A stretch of 64,000 bases of DNA from Pomphorhynchus laevis (GCA_012934845.2 WNNJ02001766.1:186001-250000), one strand, 5' to 3'; numbered from the stretch's first letter, positions 11,713 through 23,619 are shown. Notes: a model not told the origin generated them from the letters alone. Program-made: numbers and translations.

Positions 11713-12622
11713 CTACAATACTTCTTTTGCTGGAACTGCTACTGACTCCTTTTCAACTGTAGGCATGGATTTATCCTTGTCCACAATTGTTGATCCTGAT
11801 ATTCCTTCAGTTTCAATAAACATGATAAAACTTTCTAAAGTACGATTTCCGCCACAAACAATTGGCTGAATATTTTCACCTTTTGGGAATAACATAATTG
11901 TTGGAAAGCTGCGAATAGGGATATAATTTCGTTAAGTGTAGCATCAATTTTAGCGACGAGCACATCTGAGTGATTTTCGAAATGAGTACCGAGCAAATTG
12001 TACACAGGTTCCATACGCTGGCAAATACCACACCAGGGTGCATAAAATTCCACTAAACAGCTTTTGGTAGATCATGTGATACATAAATGATATTGATCAG
12101 TACAAGAGTTTTGACTGGACCACTGTTCCAATCCTCCGGCAACTTCTGTGATCTGTAGTGAGGCACAATTTTGTTATCTAAACAATTTTGAACGAAATTC
12201 GTTAGATTAACGGCACCTATTTCATTCTCATGGTCATACTTGTACTTAATCAAATCGCCTTTAATCTTGATAAGACGAATGGCCGGTAATTGGGTAGCAG
12301 TTAAACCGAAAAACTAAAATATCCGTGAATGATCTTCCAGGTCACTATCAACATGAGCGAATGCAACTGTCCCACGAAATGACTTTGAGGTTTCCAACAT
12401 AACTTTTCTGTATTTATCAAAAATATCCTTTTTACTTGTGTTCAGTGGATTAGTTGAGTTTCCAGCAAATAAGAAAACGTTCACTTTACTATCAAACATA
12501 AGTTTAGCATCTTCAGCATTAAAATTTGAGAGCAAGGGAGCAATATTGGATTTTACAAAAGTTTTAACTGTATCATACGTTGCTTCTCCTTCCATAACTG
12601 CTTCTAATTTTTCAAACTTTAT
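11713..12622 (-). pseudogene. Protein disulfide isomerase fragment (b'-a' domains), broken
   Basis: The ancestor was an ER thiol-disulfide isomerase. The order matches the second half of PDI: FEKLEAVMEGEATYDTV (b' domain), then FFGLTATQLPAIRL, SQKLPEDWNSGPVKTLV, the a' active site EFYAPWCGICQRMEPVY (CGIC instead of CGHC), RSFPTIMLFPKGE, and a C-terminus ending KEVL where KDEL would be expected. Breaks: a stop just after HSRIF (near 12314), a frameshift just before EFYAPWC (near 12055) and another before RSFPTI (near 11915). No intron interrupts the alignable part and the N-terminal half is missing, which suggests a 5'-truncated retrocopy. It begins exactly where LINE L coding sequence ends. 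Confidence 0.85.
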
Positions 12623-13850
12623 TCAAACTAGATTTGAAATTTCTAGTTCCTCACTACTGCAATTCTGTTCATTTCTGTGTTGCAGCAATATTTGTTGGTT
12701 GGATCCGTCAATAATAGATGTTGAGGGGTGCAGTGCAAATATTCGATATTGAGGATCCTCACTGCAATTAATATACACTCCATTCCAGCCGTTGTCGTCA
12801 TCGGGAAGGCTCTTCAAGAGAGTCTTGGCATTCCCTCTCATTAGCGCGACCGATATTCGCTGAAATAACTCCTCAGCTATCCGTAAATAAGGGATGCTTC
12901 GAAGAGCTGCAAAATAGTGCCACATTCTACGGATTAAACATAGTCCGCCAACGTTCCATCCCCCATAGGTCTCAACAACTGCAGGAGTAAAAATGTAACC
13001 ATTTTCCTCCATGGTATGTCGGTATTTTCGTTCTTTAACGCGGATTGCGTACTCTTCCACGGCGTAAGTAGCCTCCGTGCTTGATTTATTCAAGTATGAT
13101 GACTGCTGAGAGTTTGTAACAGCGAAGTCAATTGCTTCGGGTGGGTCGCCGTGTAAGAGGATATCAGCTAGCCGATCTCTTAAACCCCTGACAATATTCA
13201 AAACTTAACGCTCAGCATGTAAACCTGCTGACTCGCCCTCATGGAATAATGTGTCTCTTACTCCGTTATAACGTATCCCTAGGTATCCTCCGAATTGGCA
13301 AGTAAGGCCGTGAAATCCGTAATCGTCAGCATCTTTACAGTATCGTCTGCATTTATATGGTCTTTTTGATATTGGAAATCCCATCCACATCTTTATCAAG
13401 ATACGAAATTCTGCAGGAGGCATGTTCAGCGAGTTAATTTTTTAAGGTGTATCCTTCAGCTATGCGTTCACGTGAGGACAACCTACCGCTATTAGTCGTG
13501 ATTTATCAAAAGAAGATGACGTTTAATTAGTTGAGAACGCAACACTTGGTTAATTCTCGTCCCCAATCCAAATTGAGATAAGATTGCTGAGCGAGCACTG
13601 TTACCCATAACGAGTTCTTCCGGATAGTGGCGGGTTAACGTCTCAAAAGTTTGTGAATATCCCGGGAAAGAAGACGAATCCAAACCCAAGGTGCTCGCAA
13701 CATTGGCGATGCTGGCTACATACGCAACAGGAGCATGGACTAGACAACTTCGCATTCCAAGTCCGCCTATATGCAATAGAAGGTTTGCTTGAATTTGTGA
13801 GCGTGAATCTAGTCTAATTCCTATCACTTCGTTAAGGACGTTGGTTACGG
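12623..13850 (-). mobile_element. LINE family L, C-terminal part of ORF2
   Basis: Three open segments in 3' order: 13827-13492 (QANLLLHIGGLGMRS, HAPVAYVASI), 13423-13205 (DDYGFHGLTCQFGG, NGVRDTLFHE) and 13201-12623 (IDFAVTNSQQSSYLN, FTPAVVETYGGWN). This succession is typical of the region after the RT in a widespread LINE group whose ORF2 ends with a zinc-ribbon-like block and a VVET-GGW motif. The 192-residue final segment is still open. The RT core is missing from the window. The segments are separated by frame changes. Confidence 0.65.
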
Positions 13851-13859
13851 CTTTATCAA

Positions 13860-14220
13860 ATAATTTATAACGGCTTTAAATAATTTATATTTATAAAAAG
13901 CTTAAATTTATTACGGCTTTTAATAATTTATATTTATTAAATATAATTTTTTTAATTAAAATCAATTTTTATGAATTGATTGATAAATAATATACTTTTG
14001 TCTGATAATACTAAATTAAAGAAGAAAAAGCAAAATATTTTTTCACCTTTTGTTTTAAAATGCTAATTTTATTTACAAAATTGAAAATAAAAATATGCAT
14101 AAAAATATAAAAATATCCCTGTTAAAATGGTATTTGAATGCATATACAGAGCATATAATAAAATAAATAATATAAAAATACGATCTATTAATATTTATAA
14201 TATTTACATTTTTATTCTAA
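13860..14220. other. AT-rich spacer
   Basis: Runs of A/T with a short repeat of ataatttatatttat near 13861-13935. No gene seen. Confidence 0.5.
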
Positions 14221-14221
14221 A

Positions 14222-14660
14222 TTTTATTACTATAATTTAATAATTAGATCAGCTAACTGAATCTACGTATTTTATATTGCAAATTAAAAATAATAAATTT
14301 AAAATTATTTTAAATTATAAATTTAAAATAATGCTACATAAATTTCAAACAATTAAATAATAAATTATTATAAATAATAAATAATCGTTTATAAGATTAT
14401 ATGTAAGTGATATTTATAAAATTAGAATTTAAAATAAAAGTAAATTTTAATGAATTGACTAATAGATGGCAGATGATGTATCAGAATAAGAATTAGAGGT
14501 CATCAGGAAGAAGTGCTATGCTATCAGGTTTCTGACTCTGACTCCTCTACCCAGCATAGCAGCAGGGCCAAATACGTGCTAAGGACGTATTTCCTCTGAT
14601 TAAATTTGATTATCTAGTATACCTTACTCTAATATAAAACATATCGTTTATATTCATTCG
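14222..14660 (-). repeat. YIDD-retroelement 3' UTR, dispersed copy
   Basis: In reverse complement it matches the 3' region after the RT ORF at 27702-28268. Shared blocks are the attagtataccttactc-like start, the GC-richer core with hairpin arms at 14514-14522 and 14553-14561 (tgctatgct/agcatagca), the ttaattcat block and the terminal acgtagattcagttagctgat. No coding part. A non-autonomous or 5'-truncated copy. Confidence 0.7.
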
Positions 14661-16061
14661 TGATTTTTTATATTCATTCGTGATTTAAGAAGATATTCAT
14701 TAAACATGGTTGAAAATTAGCAGAAAAATAATGTCGTATCAAAAATACATAGTTTCAGTATTTCTGACAGAGGTAATATTACGGGAAAACAAAGTCCACA
14801 TGTCAATAATAACTTAGTAGAACAAATCAGATAACTCTACGTATTTTACAATATACATAAAAAAATAATTCTTTATTTCATTTTTTTCTCTCAATGTTTT
14901 AATGACCTATACAATATAAGTGCATATCGAATGTATCATTGAACAATTAATATATACTTGATTATTATTTAGAAATATTATTAATTAAAAATTATTAGTT
15001 AATTATAATTAATACTAATTAGTAAATTATAATTAATAATTATTATTAGTTCAAAATATGAAACCACCTATTAAATGTGGACATCTGTGGTTTATTAAAC
15101 CACAGCCGTCTTTAGAAGATTAATATAAAAAATGATAGCATTAAAAAATAAAAAATTTCATAGATATATAAAATAAACTATAAAATTTATATATAAACTA
15201 TAAAATTTATATATATAAATTTCATAGTTTATAATGTTGTTTTGAAGATATCTAAATATATTAATGAATCTTAGAAAGATATTGTTTTTTTAACTTAAAA
15301 AGTTGGCTTCGTATCATTTCAACAACTAGAATAATAGTTTACTTTCTAATAACTTAAATCTTTGAGTTTTAGTAGTAGAAAACTCATCAGCATAAAACGA
15401 ATTTACATTTTAGCAGTCTAGTATATATACCTCACTTTATCGTTCCTATACAACGTTAGTAAAAACACACCAAATAAATGCTTGTCGTTAAAACGCTCAT
15501 GGACAATGTAAACACAGTTTATATTTTTGATACTTTATTCGAGGCTACTACAAATAATTGCAAATTTAACCTTATGCACATGTTTGCATAAAGTTGTAAA
15601 ATATTAAATTGCTGTCAATTGAACATTGTTTTGCAATTTATCTCATAAATATTAAAATCAAGATTTAATAATCATGATTCGCAATGAGTACCAATAATAA
15701 AATTATTGTTTCCACTAAAACAAAATACACAGAACATCGTTTATCATTAAAGTTTTGAACAATAATAACCGATTTGCTATTACATTCAAAGTTTAATGGT
15801 TTTGAAAACAAAATTCTACTTGTTTTAAATTGAAAGATATTAAAAATAGTGAGAGACTAAGAATAATCTTTATAATATACTGTAATATTATCAAAAATCT
15901 TGATAATATTAGAGAAATCGCTAAAACGAAGCATTTTAACAATTAAACTTTTTTCAGTGGTCGGTTTGATATTATCCTCGTGTGGTTGTTTAAATCCTAT
16001 CAGCATCACTGTACACTACAATCAGCGTGGGTGGACCTCATCAGCAGTGAGCTTACGCCAA
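14661..16061. other. AT-rich intergenic DNA before the satellite
   Basis: No supported gene. A scrap at 14822-14860 again matches the repeat-family end (tcagataactctacgtattt). Around 15170-15240 a run of taaaatttatatataaac repeats occurs. The stretch just before 16062 is less AT-rich and reads like unique flank. Confidence 0.5.
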
Positions 16062-16095
16062 CATTTCGTGTTTCGGTCCGGCTACTGCTTTCGTA
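16062..16095 (+). repeat. Isolated satellite unit
   Basis: One unit (tttcgtgtttcggtcc) followed by ggctactgctttcg stands about 130 bp before the main array. The main array ends with a similar string, ggtcctgttactgcttctg at about 19606. Confidence 0.7.
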
Positions 16096-16207
16096 TTCTT
16101 TTGCCATTTCGTGTAAATTTTAAAAAATAAAAAAAATATTTATTAAAGAATATTGAATATTATAAATATATTAAATATTAATAATATATAGTATAAACAA
16201 ATATTAC

Positions 16208-19200
16208 CATAAAATTTTATATTTCGGTCCTGCTTCGTGCTTCGGTCCTGTTTTGGGATTCAGTCCTGTTTTGTGTTTCGGTCCAATTTCGTGTTTCGGT
16301 TCTGTTTCGTGTTTCGGTCCTACTTCGTGTTTCAGTCATGTTTCGTATTTCGGTCCTGTTTCGTAATTCGGTCCTGCTTCATGCTTCGGTCCTGCTTCGT
16401 GCTTCGGTCCTGCTTAGTGTTTTGGTCCTGTTTCGAGCTTCGGTCTTGTTTCGTGCTTCGGTCCTGTTTGGTGTTTCGGTCTTGTTTCGTGCTTCGGTCC
16501 TGTTTCGTGTTACGGTCCTATTTCGTGTTTCGGTCCTGTTTCGCGTTTCGATCCTGTTTCGAATTTCGGTCCTGTTTCGTGCTTCGGGCCTGTTTCGTGT
16601 TTCGGTCCTATTTCGTGTTTCGGTACTATTTCGTGTTTCGGTCCTATTTCGTGTTTCGGTCCTATTTCGTGTTTCGGTCCTGTTTCGGGTTTCGGTTCTG
16701 TTTCGTGCTTCGGTCCTGTTTTGTGATTCAGTCCTGTTTTGTGTTTCGGTCCAATTTCGTGTTTCGGTTCTGTTTCGTGTTTCGGTCCTGTTTCGTGTTT
16801 CAGTCCTGTTTCGTATTTCGGTCCTGTTTCGTATTTCGGTCCTGTTTCGTGTTTCGGTCCTGTTTCGTGTTTCGGTCCTGTTTCGTATTTCGGTCCTGTT
16901 TCGTATTTTGGTCCTGTTTCGTGTTTCGGTCCTGTTTCGTAATTCAGTCCTGTTTCGTGTCTCGGTCTTGTTTCGTGTTTCGGTCCTGTTTCGTGTTTCA
17001 GTCCTGTTTCGTGTTTCAGTCCTGTTTCGTGTTTCGGTCCTGTTTCGTGTATCGGTCCTGTTTGATATTTTGGTCCTGTTTCGTATTTCGGTCCTGTTTC
17101 GTATTTCGGTCCTGTTTCGTATTTCGGTCCTGTTTCGTATTTCGGTCCTGTTTCGTATTTCGGTCCTGTTTCGTGTTTCGGTTCTGTTTCGTCTTTTGGT
17201 CCTGTTTCGTGTTTCGGTCCTGTTTCGTGTTTCGGTCCAGTTTGATATTTCGGTCCTGTTTGGTATTTCAGTCCTGTTTCGTGCTTCGATCCTGTTTCGA
17301 ATTTCGGTCCTGTTTCGTGCTTCGGCCACGTTTCGTGTTTCGGTCTTGTTTCGTGCTTCGGTCCTGTTTCGTGTTACGGTCCTATTTCGTGTTTCGGTCC
17401 TGTTTCGCGTTTCGATCCTGTTTCGAATTTCGGTCCTGTTTCGTGCTTCGGGCCTGTTTCGTGTTTCGGTCCTATTTCGTGTTTCGGTCCTATTTCGTGT
17501 TTCGGTCCTATTTCGTGTTTCGGTCCTATTTCGTGTTTCGGTCCTGTTTCGTGTTTCGGTCCTGTTTCCTGCTTCGGTCCAGTTTCGTGCTTCGGTCCTG
17601 TTTCGCATTTGGGTCCTGTTTCGTGCTTCGGTACTGTTTCGTGTTTCGGTCCTATTCGTGTTTCGGTCCTGTTTGATATTTCGGTCCTGTTTGATATTTC
17701 GGTCCTAGGTCCTGTTTGATATTTCGGTCCTGTATGATATTTTGGTCCTGTTTCGTATTTCGGTCCTGTTTCGTGCTTCGGTTCTGTTTCGTGTTTCGGT
17801 CCTGTTTCGTGTTTAGGTCCTGTTTCGTATTTCGGTCCTGTTTCGTGCTTCGGTCCTGTTTCGTGATTCGGTCCTGTTTCGTGTCTCGGTCTTGTTTCGG
17901 GTTTCGGTCCTGTTTCGTGTTTCAGTCCTGTTTCGTGTTTCGGTCCTGTTTCGATTTTCAGTCCTGTTTCGTGCTTCGGTCTTGTTTCGTGTTACGGACC
18001 TGTTTCGTGTTTTGGTCCTGTTTCGTGTTTCGGTCCTGTTTGATATTTCGGTCCTGTTTGATATTTCGGTCCTGTTTGATATTTCGGTCCTGTTTGATAT
18101 TTCGGTCCTGTTTGATATTTCGGTCCTGTTTGATATTTTCGTCCTGTTTGATATTTCGGTCCTGTTTCGTATTTCGGACCTGTTTCGTGCTTCGGTCCTG
18201 TTTCGTGTTTCGATCCTGTTTCGTGTTTCGGTCCTGTTTCGTGTTTCGGTCCTGTTTAATATACCGGTCCTGTTTTGTATTTCGGTCCTGTTTCGAGCTT
18301 CGGTCCTGTTTCGTGTTTCGGTCCTGTTTGATATTTCGGTCCTGTTTGATATTTCGGTCCTGTATGATATTTTGGTCCTGTTTCGTATTTCGGTCCTGTT
18401 TCGTGCTTCGGTTCTGTTTCGTGTTTCGGTCCTGTTTCGTGTTTAGGTCCTGTTTCGTATTTCGGTCCTGTTTCGTGCTTCGGTCCTGTTTCGTGATTCA
18501 GTCCTGTTTCGTGTCTTGGTCTTGTTTCGTGTTTCGGTCCTGTTTCGTGTTTCAGTCCTGTTTCGTGTTTCAGTCCTGTTTCATGTTTCGGTCCTGTTTC
18601 GTTTTTCAGTCCTGTGTCGTGCTTCAGTCCTGTTTCGTGTTTCGGTCATGTTTCGTATTTAGGTCCTGTTTCGGTCCTGTTTCGTATTTTGGTCCTGTTT
18701 CGTGCTTCGGTCCTGTTTCGTGATTCAGCCCTGTTTCGTGTCTCGGTCTTGTTTCGTGTTTCGGTCCTGTTTCGTGTTTCAGTCCTGTTTCGTGTTTCGG
18801 TCCTGTTTCGTTTTTCAGTACTGTTTCGTGCATCGGTCCTTTTTCGTGCTTCGGTCCTGTTTCGTATTTCGGTCCTGTTTCGTATTTCGGTCCTGTCTTG
18901 TGTTTCGGTCCTATTTCGTGTTTCGGTCCTGTTTCGTGTTTCGGTCCTCTTTGATATTTCGGTCCTGTTTGATATTTCGGTCCTGTTCGGCATTTCGGTT
19001 CTGTTTCGTGCTTCGGTCTTGCCTCGTGTTTCGGTCCTGTTTCGTGTTTCGGTCCTGTTTCGTATTTCGGTCCTGTTTCGTGCTTCGGGCCTGTTTGTGA
19101 TTCAGCCTGTTGCGTGTCTCGCTCTTGTTTCGTGTTTCGGTCCTGTTTCGTGTTTCAGTCCTGTTTCGTGTTTCGGTCCTGTTTCGTTTTTCAGTCATGT

Positions 19201-19612
19201 TTCGTGCTTCGGTCCTGTTTCGTGTTTCGGTCCTGTTTCGTATTTCGGTCCTGTTTGATATTTCGGTCCTGTCTCGTGTTTCGGTCGTGTTTCATGTTTC
19301 GGTCCTGTTTCGTATTTCGGTCCTGTTTCGTGTTTCGGGCCTGTTTGTGATTCAGCCTGTTTCATGTCTCGGTCTTGTTTCGTGTTTCGGTCCTGTTTCG
19401 TGTTTCAGTCCTGTTTCGTGTTTCGGTCCAGTTTCGTGTTTCGGTCCTGTGTCGTGCTTCGGTCATGTTTCGTATTTCGGTCCTGTTTCGTGCTTCGTAC
19501 CTGTTTCGTGTTTCAGTCCTGTTTCGTATTTCGGTCCTGTTTCGTGCTTCGCTCCTGTTTCGTGTTTCAGTCCTGTTTCGTGTTTCGGTCCTGTTTCGTG
19601 TTTTGGTCCTGT
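16208..19612 (+). repeat. 18-bp satellite array, main block (about 189 units)
   Basis: Tandem units of consensus tttcgtgtttcggtcctg. The period of 18 is a multiple of three, so five or more frames stay open for hundreds of codons (for example 479 residues of a CFVFRS-type hexapeptide on plus and 409 of TETRNR on minus). This is a consequence of the repeat, not evidence of genes. Variant units (gtatttcgg, gtgcttcgg, tgatatttcgg, gtgattcag, gtgtctcggtctt) occur in ordered blocks that recur: 16471 onward matches 17335 onward (864 bp, 48 units), and 17731 onward matches 18361 onward (630 bp, 35 units), which indicates segmental amplification. Confidence 0.97.
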
Positions 19613-19986
19613 TACTGCTTCTGCTGAACTCCAAAGGAGTTTAGCAAATTGTCACTAACAGATACAATTGCTAATACATTATCACTTATAATGTGTTGTT
19701 GTCTCCACCTTGCAAAGAAACTTCTTTACAGATGAAATACGGTCGTTTGGTTAGTTAACCATTATATTACCATAGTTGTTTTTACTTTATTTTATATTTA
19801 AACCGCCAATTGCTATATTTAATTACTCGGGTGTTAAAAATACAAACATTACTTTCATTAAAATAAGAAATAGTAAGAAATAAACGCATTAAAAGTTGGT
19901 TTGCAGTAATAAAAAAGTAAATATTAATTAAATATCGTATAAACAAATATTAGCATAATATTTATTTAAAAATAAATTTTAATATT
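19613..19986. other. Spacer between the two satellite blocks
   Basis: Contains a short hairpin near 19626 (aactccaaaggagttt) and AT-rich DNA. Its end carries gtataaacaaatattagcata at about 19938, nearly the same string that precedes the main array at 16191, so both blocks share a 5' junction. No gene. Confidence 0.6.
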
Positions 19987-20298
19987 GTTTCGGTCCTGTT
20001 TCGTGTTTCAGTCCTGTTTCGTGTTTCGGTCCTGTTTCGTGTTCCGGTCCTGTTTCGTATTTCGGTCCTGTTTCGTGCTTCGGTCCTGTTTTGTGTTTCG
20101 GTTCTGTTTCGTATTTCGGTCATGTTTCGTGCTTCGGTCCTGTTTCGTGTTTCGGTCCTGTTTAGTGTTTCGGTTCTGTTTCGTGTGTTGGTCCTGTTTC
20201 GTGTTTCGGTCCTGTTTCGTATTTCGGTCTTGTTTCGTGTTTCGGTCCTGTTTCGTGCTTCGGTCCTGTTTCGTGTTTTGGTCCTGTTTCGTGTTTCT
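19987..20298 (+). repeat. 18-bp satellite array, second block (about 17 units)
   Basis: Same unit and variant types as the main block. A minus-strand open frame (20441-19962) runs from fossil Ty3/gypsy pol sequence straight into the repeat; this is a chance fusion enabled by the stop-free repeat. Confidence 0.95.
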
Positions 20299-20305
20299 CT
20301 ATTCG

Positions 20306-20334
20306 TTACTATTCGTTCTCTGAACGAATAGTAA
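20306..20334. repeat. 13-bp perfect hairpin at satellite edge
   Basis: ttactattcgttc (20306-20318) and gaacgaatagtaa (20322-20334) are exact reverse complements around tct. It lies directly at the end of the second satellite block. Confidence 0.85.
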
Positions 20335-21130
20335 ATTTTATACTGATCCAATTTCAATACAGCGAATTTGCACGGTATGCAAATTTTTATAGTATCGTCA
20401 CGTACGACGGAATATTGCCCATTACTATATACAAATTCCACCTAATGAAATGGATCGTCCAATTCGCTTACCAGATTGTTTTTGAGTACAAGTGTTTGAC
20501 CATTCTTAATCCAAGGTGGTAAAATCGACTAATTTTTTGAATTTCACTTATAAGGAAACATGCGTTCGTAAGTTGTCTGCCTTGTAGATGTACATAGACG
20601 TGCATTAAAGACGATTATACAGTAGGCAAAACAGATTCCCGTTGTTTTAATGATATAGTCTTAGACTTAACTCCTAGTTGAATTGTCTTAAAAATTAAGC
20701 CTACGTATTATTTCGCTTGCCCATTACCCCGTGAATTATAAGGCTTGCTTCTACTGCATACAACAACTTGAGAAGAGATAAAATTATAAAATTCTCTGAA
20801 AACATACATCTTGATCAGAACCCTGTTGTTGGATGCCCGGCTATAATACATTTCTGATCATATGCATATTTTTAATCCAGATAATTTTATAATTTAGCCG
20901 GTCATCCGAACATGCTAAAAGGATTAAACGTAAACCTTAAATTGTCTAAGAGAAGAGCATTCGATGCAGAATATAGCGAAAGGAAATTGGGAGAATTCGT
21001 CGACTATACAAATTAAATAACGATTTTGGGTACTGGAAAGTAACGATCTTCGAAATCAATGTTCGTACGTTCAGACGTTTGGAGAATAATCACTTCTACC
21101 ATAAAGTATATTTCAAGTACATACCAAATC
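20335..21130 (-). mobile_element. Ty3/gypsy integrase fossil
   Basis: Broken relic of the integrase end of pol. On the minus strand it shows, in order, a DEFSQFPFAI-like catalytic-core start, the RSKPYNSRGNGQAK block, KTIQLGVKSK, a PPWIKNGQTLVLKNN segment and the C-terminal VYSNGQYSVVRDD. All are characteristic of Ty3/gypsy elements. Old, with multiple breaks. Satellite block two begins just after its pol end. Confidence 0.7.
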
Positions 21131-22980
21131 AACAAATTGTAACGCATTTCACCAAGGACCAACTTAAGTGTTTAAGGAGTGATTTACACGTGAAGTCACA
21201 ATGCAAAACTCAACTTAGCAGATCGTCGTTTACTATTTTATAGAGATCACAACTCTCTTATGAACATGAAAATAGTGTGAGTGAAAAATATAACAATATA
21301 AGACCGTAAAAAGTGTTGAAAATAACTGTGAGACTTCTAGGACAATCTTTTAGACGTTTTTTTGAAAATGCAGCATTTTTGCTATTTTAGAGATAATATT
21401 GTTGCGATGATTACGGGTTTTCAATGTTCTTTCAATTGATAGCCCAAATCAATATATCGTAGTAGGATCAACAACGTAAGAAAAAGGTGTAGCAGAAGTA
21501 TATAATTCATTAATCTAGTCTCATACCAAAACATTTACTAGAATTAACTATGATGAAAGTATATATACTCCATCTACTAATCGTATTTAAATCATGTTTA
21601 AGTCATCTTCATATGCTGGGTGCTTTTACATTTAAGATTACGAAATAGCTCATTTAGAAGTAATATGATAAGCCATTAAAATTCATCACCAAAAGTTAAA
21701 TGAGTGTACATGAAGATTTTAAGGAATTATAATAAGATATAAGGATTAAAAGCTGCTTTAATGAATTAAAAGTAATGGTATTTTTAAAGGTATATAAATA
21801 TTGCAGACTTTATTTATGATTTCTGTTATCTTTATAAAATCGCTTTCGTCAAATTCTTCCAGATCAAACTATTGATTTTTTTTATTTTTTAAAAAGGCAA
21901 TGAATATTGTCAAAATGGATGCTGCATAAATAAATAATTAGCATATCTGAACGATAAAAATAAAATATACTTCAAACATATAGAGATAAATATACCTAAT
22001 GATATTTTAACTTAAAAATTAAATAGCAATAAAACGGTTTACACTGATCCAAACGAACAGCAACACTGCACAGCTCTAGATATTCAATAATTTTGATCTC
22101 CAAAGTTTTGACGTCATCAAATATTTGCAAAAATAAAAGCTATCTTTCTAATATTAAAATAAGCTTTTCCTGCTTAATTGTTTTACTGCAAGCTCTAAAA
22201 TAGTGTAAAATGTAATACTTTTTTTCAGAAAGCTTAAAAGCGCTAAAACCTAAAAGTCCCGAATTGGATAAATTTGCTAAACATAGAGAAAATGTAAGAA
22301 AACTAGCAATATCTAGTTTATGAGTACTGAATACTTCGCACTACAGTCAGAAGCAAAGAATAAAATATAATAAATTTAGATCAACATACAAGTCCATTAA
22401 TTTAGATCAACTTACATCAACTTACAATTCCAGTAAATTACAAATTTACAGAAAAAAAGCAACTAACATTTTCGTCAAATTCTTCCAGATCAAACTCTTG
22501 ATTTTTTTATTTTTTTATTACCTATTGTCAAATTATGAATGATTTGACAATAGGTAACTACTTTTAAATGATTTTGATTTATCAAAATATTTTAGGATTC
22601 TAATAATTCAATTTTATCAATATATTTATATTTACTTAATGGTTTAATTTTTGTTAGATAGGCGTTATAATTATTATAACATATATATGTATATCTTTTT
22701 CCGAATAAAATATAATAAATTTAGATCAACATACAAGTCCACTAATTTAGATCAACTTACATCAACTTACAAGTCCAGTAAATTACAAATTTACAGAAAA
22801 AAAGCAACTAATATTTTGGTTATCCGTAAACCGAAATTAGTGTAATATCTTGGAGTAGTGAGAAAATCTGTGCTATAAGACCTTACGTTTAGAGACAATA
22901 TGTTAGGTGAGCCTTATTCGGATGTACTACTACGGAAAATGAAAAACAGTAAATCGCATCAAGTTATAAAATGCTAGGCT
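21131..22980. other. AT-rich region with internal direct repeats
   Basis: No supported gene. A roughly 113-bp segment at 22360-22472 is repeated at 22704-22817 (344 bp apart, few mismatches). A shorter one (cgtcaaattcttccagatca) occurs at 21848 and 22474. A 16-bp hairpin (22518-22533 with 22542-22557) lies between the copies. Confidence 0.65.
22518..22557. repeat. 16-bp perfect hairpin
   Basis: ttacctattgtcaaat and its reverse complement are separated by 8 bp, between the two direct-repeat copies. Confidence 0.85.
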
Positions 22981-22984
22981 AATT

Positions 22985-23615
22985 TAGAAGGAATAGATGG
23001 TTAAAAATGCGATAAAAGCCTCGGTGGTATAATAAGATGCAAGCGGCATTATGAATGACAAGTTGAAGTATGTGTAGCAAAATATTAGGTGCGTTGATAA
23101 GTACTACACTAAGACAATAATCGAGTTGAGGAAAGATAAGAGAAGAAATAAGTTGTTTGCAGATGCGTGGATTAGCAACTTCGTGAATGCGTCGGAGGTC
23201 ACAGAGAAGAAAGAAGCATGAACAAACGTTTTGCTGGACAATAAAGGATATGAGAGGTTATTTTCAAATGAAACTCTCAGAATGCTAAATGTTCCACGAT
23301 AGGAGCAGCCTTGTCATCAAGAAGTATGATTGGATTTGTTTTGTTGCAAAAAAACAATGAATTAGCCCACAGTGCCTTGAATTTATCAAAGTTGATAATC
23401 ATTTTTAAACACTTTAGATAATTAGACACAACGATAAGCCAATAGTGGAGGGCAATGCGATGTCGTCGATATTGAAAGTGAGGTAATATGCGTATAGGAG
23501 AATGACATGAGCGTTTTGCATAATATGAAAGCTGAAGGGTTTGGTTATTAGTGACATGCAACCAACAAGTAAATAAAAAAGATTGGACCTAGAATGGATC
23601 AATGAGGAACAGAAG
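22985..23615 (-). mobile_element. LINE family A/B relic (RT palm region)
   Basis: On minus, 23602-23414 reads LLVGCMSLITKPFSFHIMQ then NAHVILLYAYY, which aligns with LLLGDMSSISHTFNFHVMQ then YADDILIHVHA of LINE A, so the YADD box is lost. Further on, the plus-strand string ctaagacaataatcgagt (about 23109) matches the RLDYCLSLFS region. Heavily decayed. Confidence 0.6.
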
Positions 23616-23619
23616 ATGT

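Noticed and set aside
16237-17676. 479- and 456-residue open frames of CFVFRS or FRVSVL hexapeptides as protein genes
   Set aside because: They are products of an 18-bp repeat with no stop in the unit; five or more frames on both strands are open at once, with no start context, intron or conserved flank.
16208-19612. CRISPR-like array
   Set aside because: Units are contiguous with no unique spacers and the genome is eukaryotic.
19962-20441. 159-residue minus frame with a non-repeat N-terminus and a glycosylation-rich tail
   Set aside because: The first part is the end of a Ty3/gypsy integrase fossil and the rest is satellite; the fusion is accidental.
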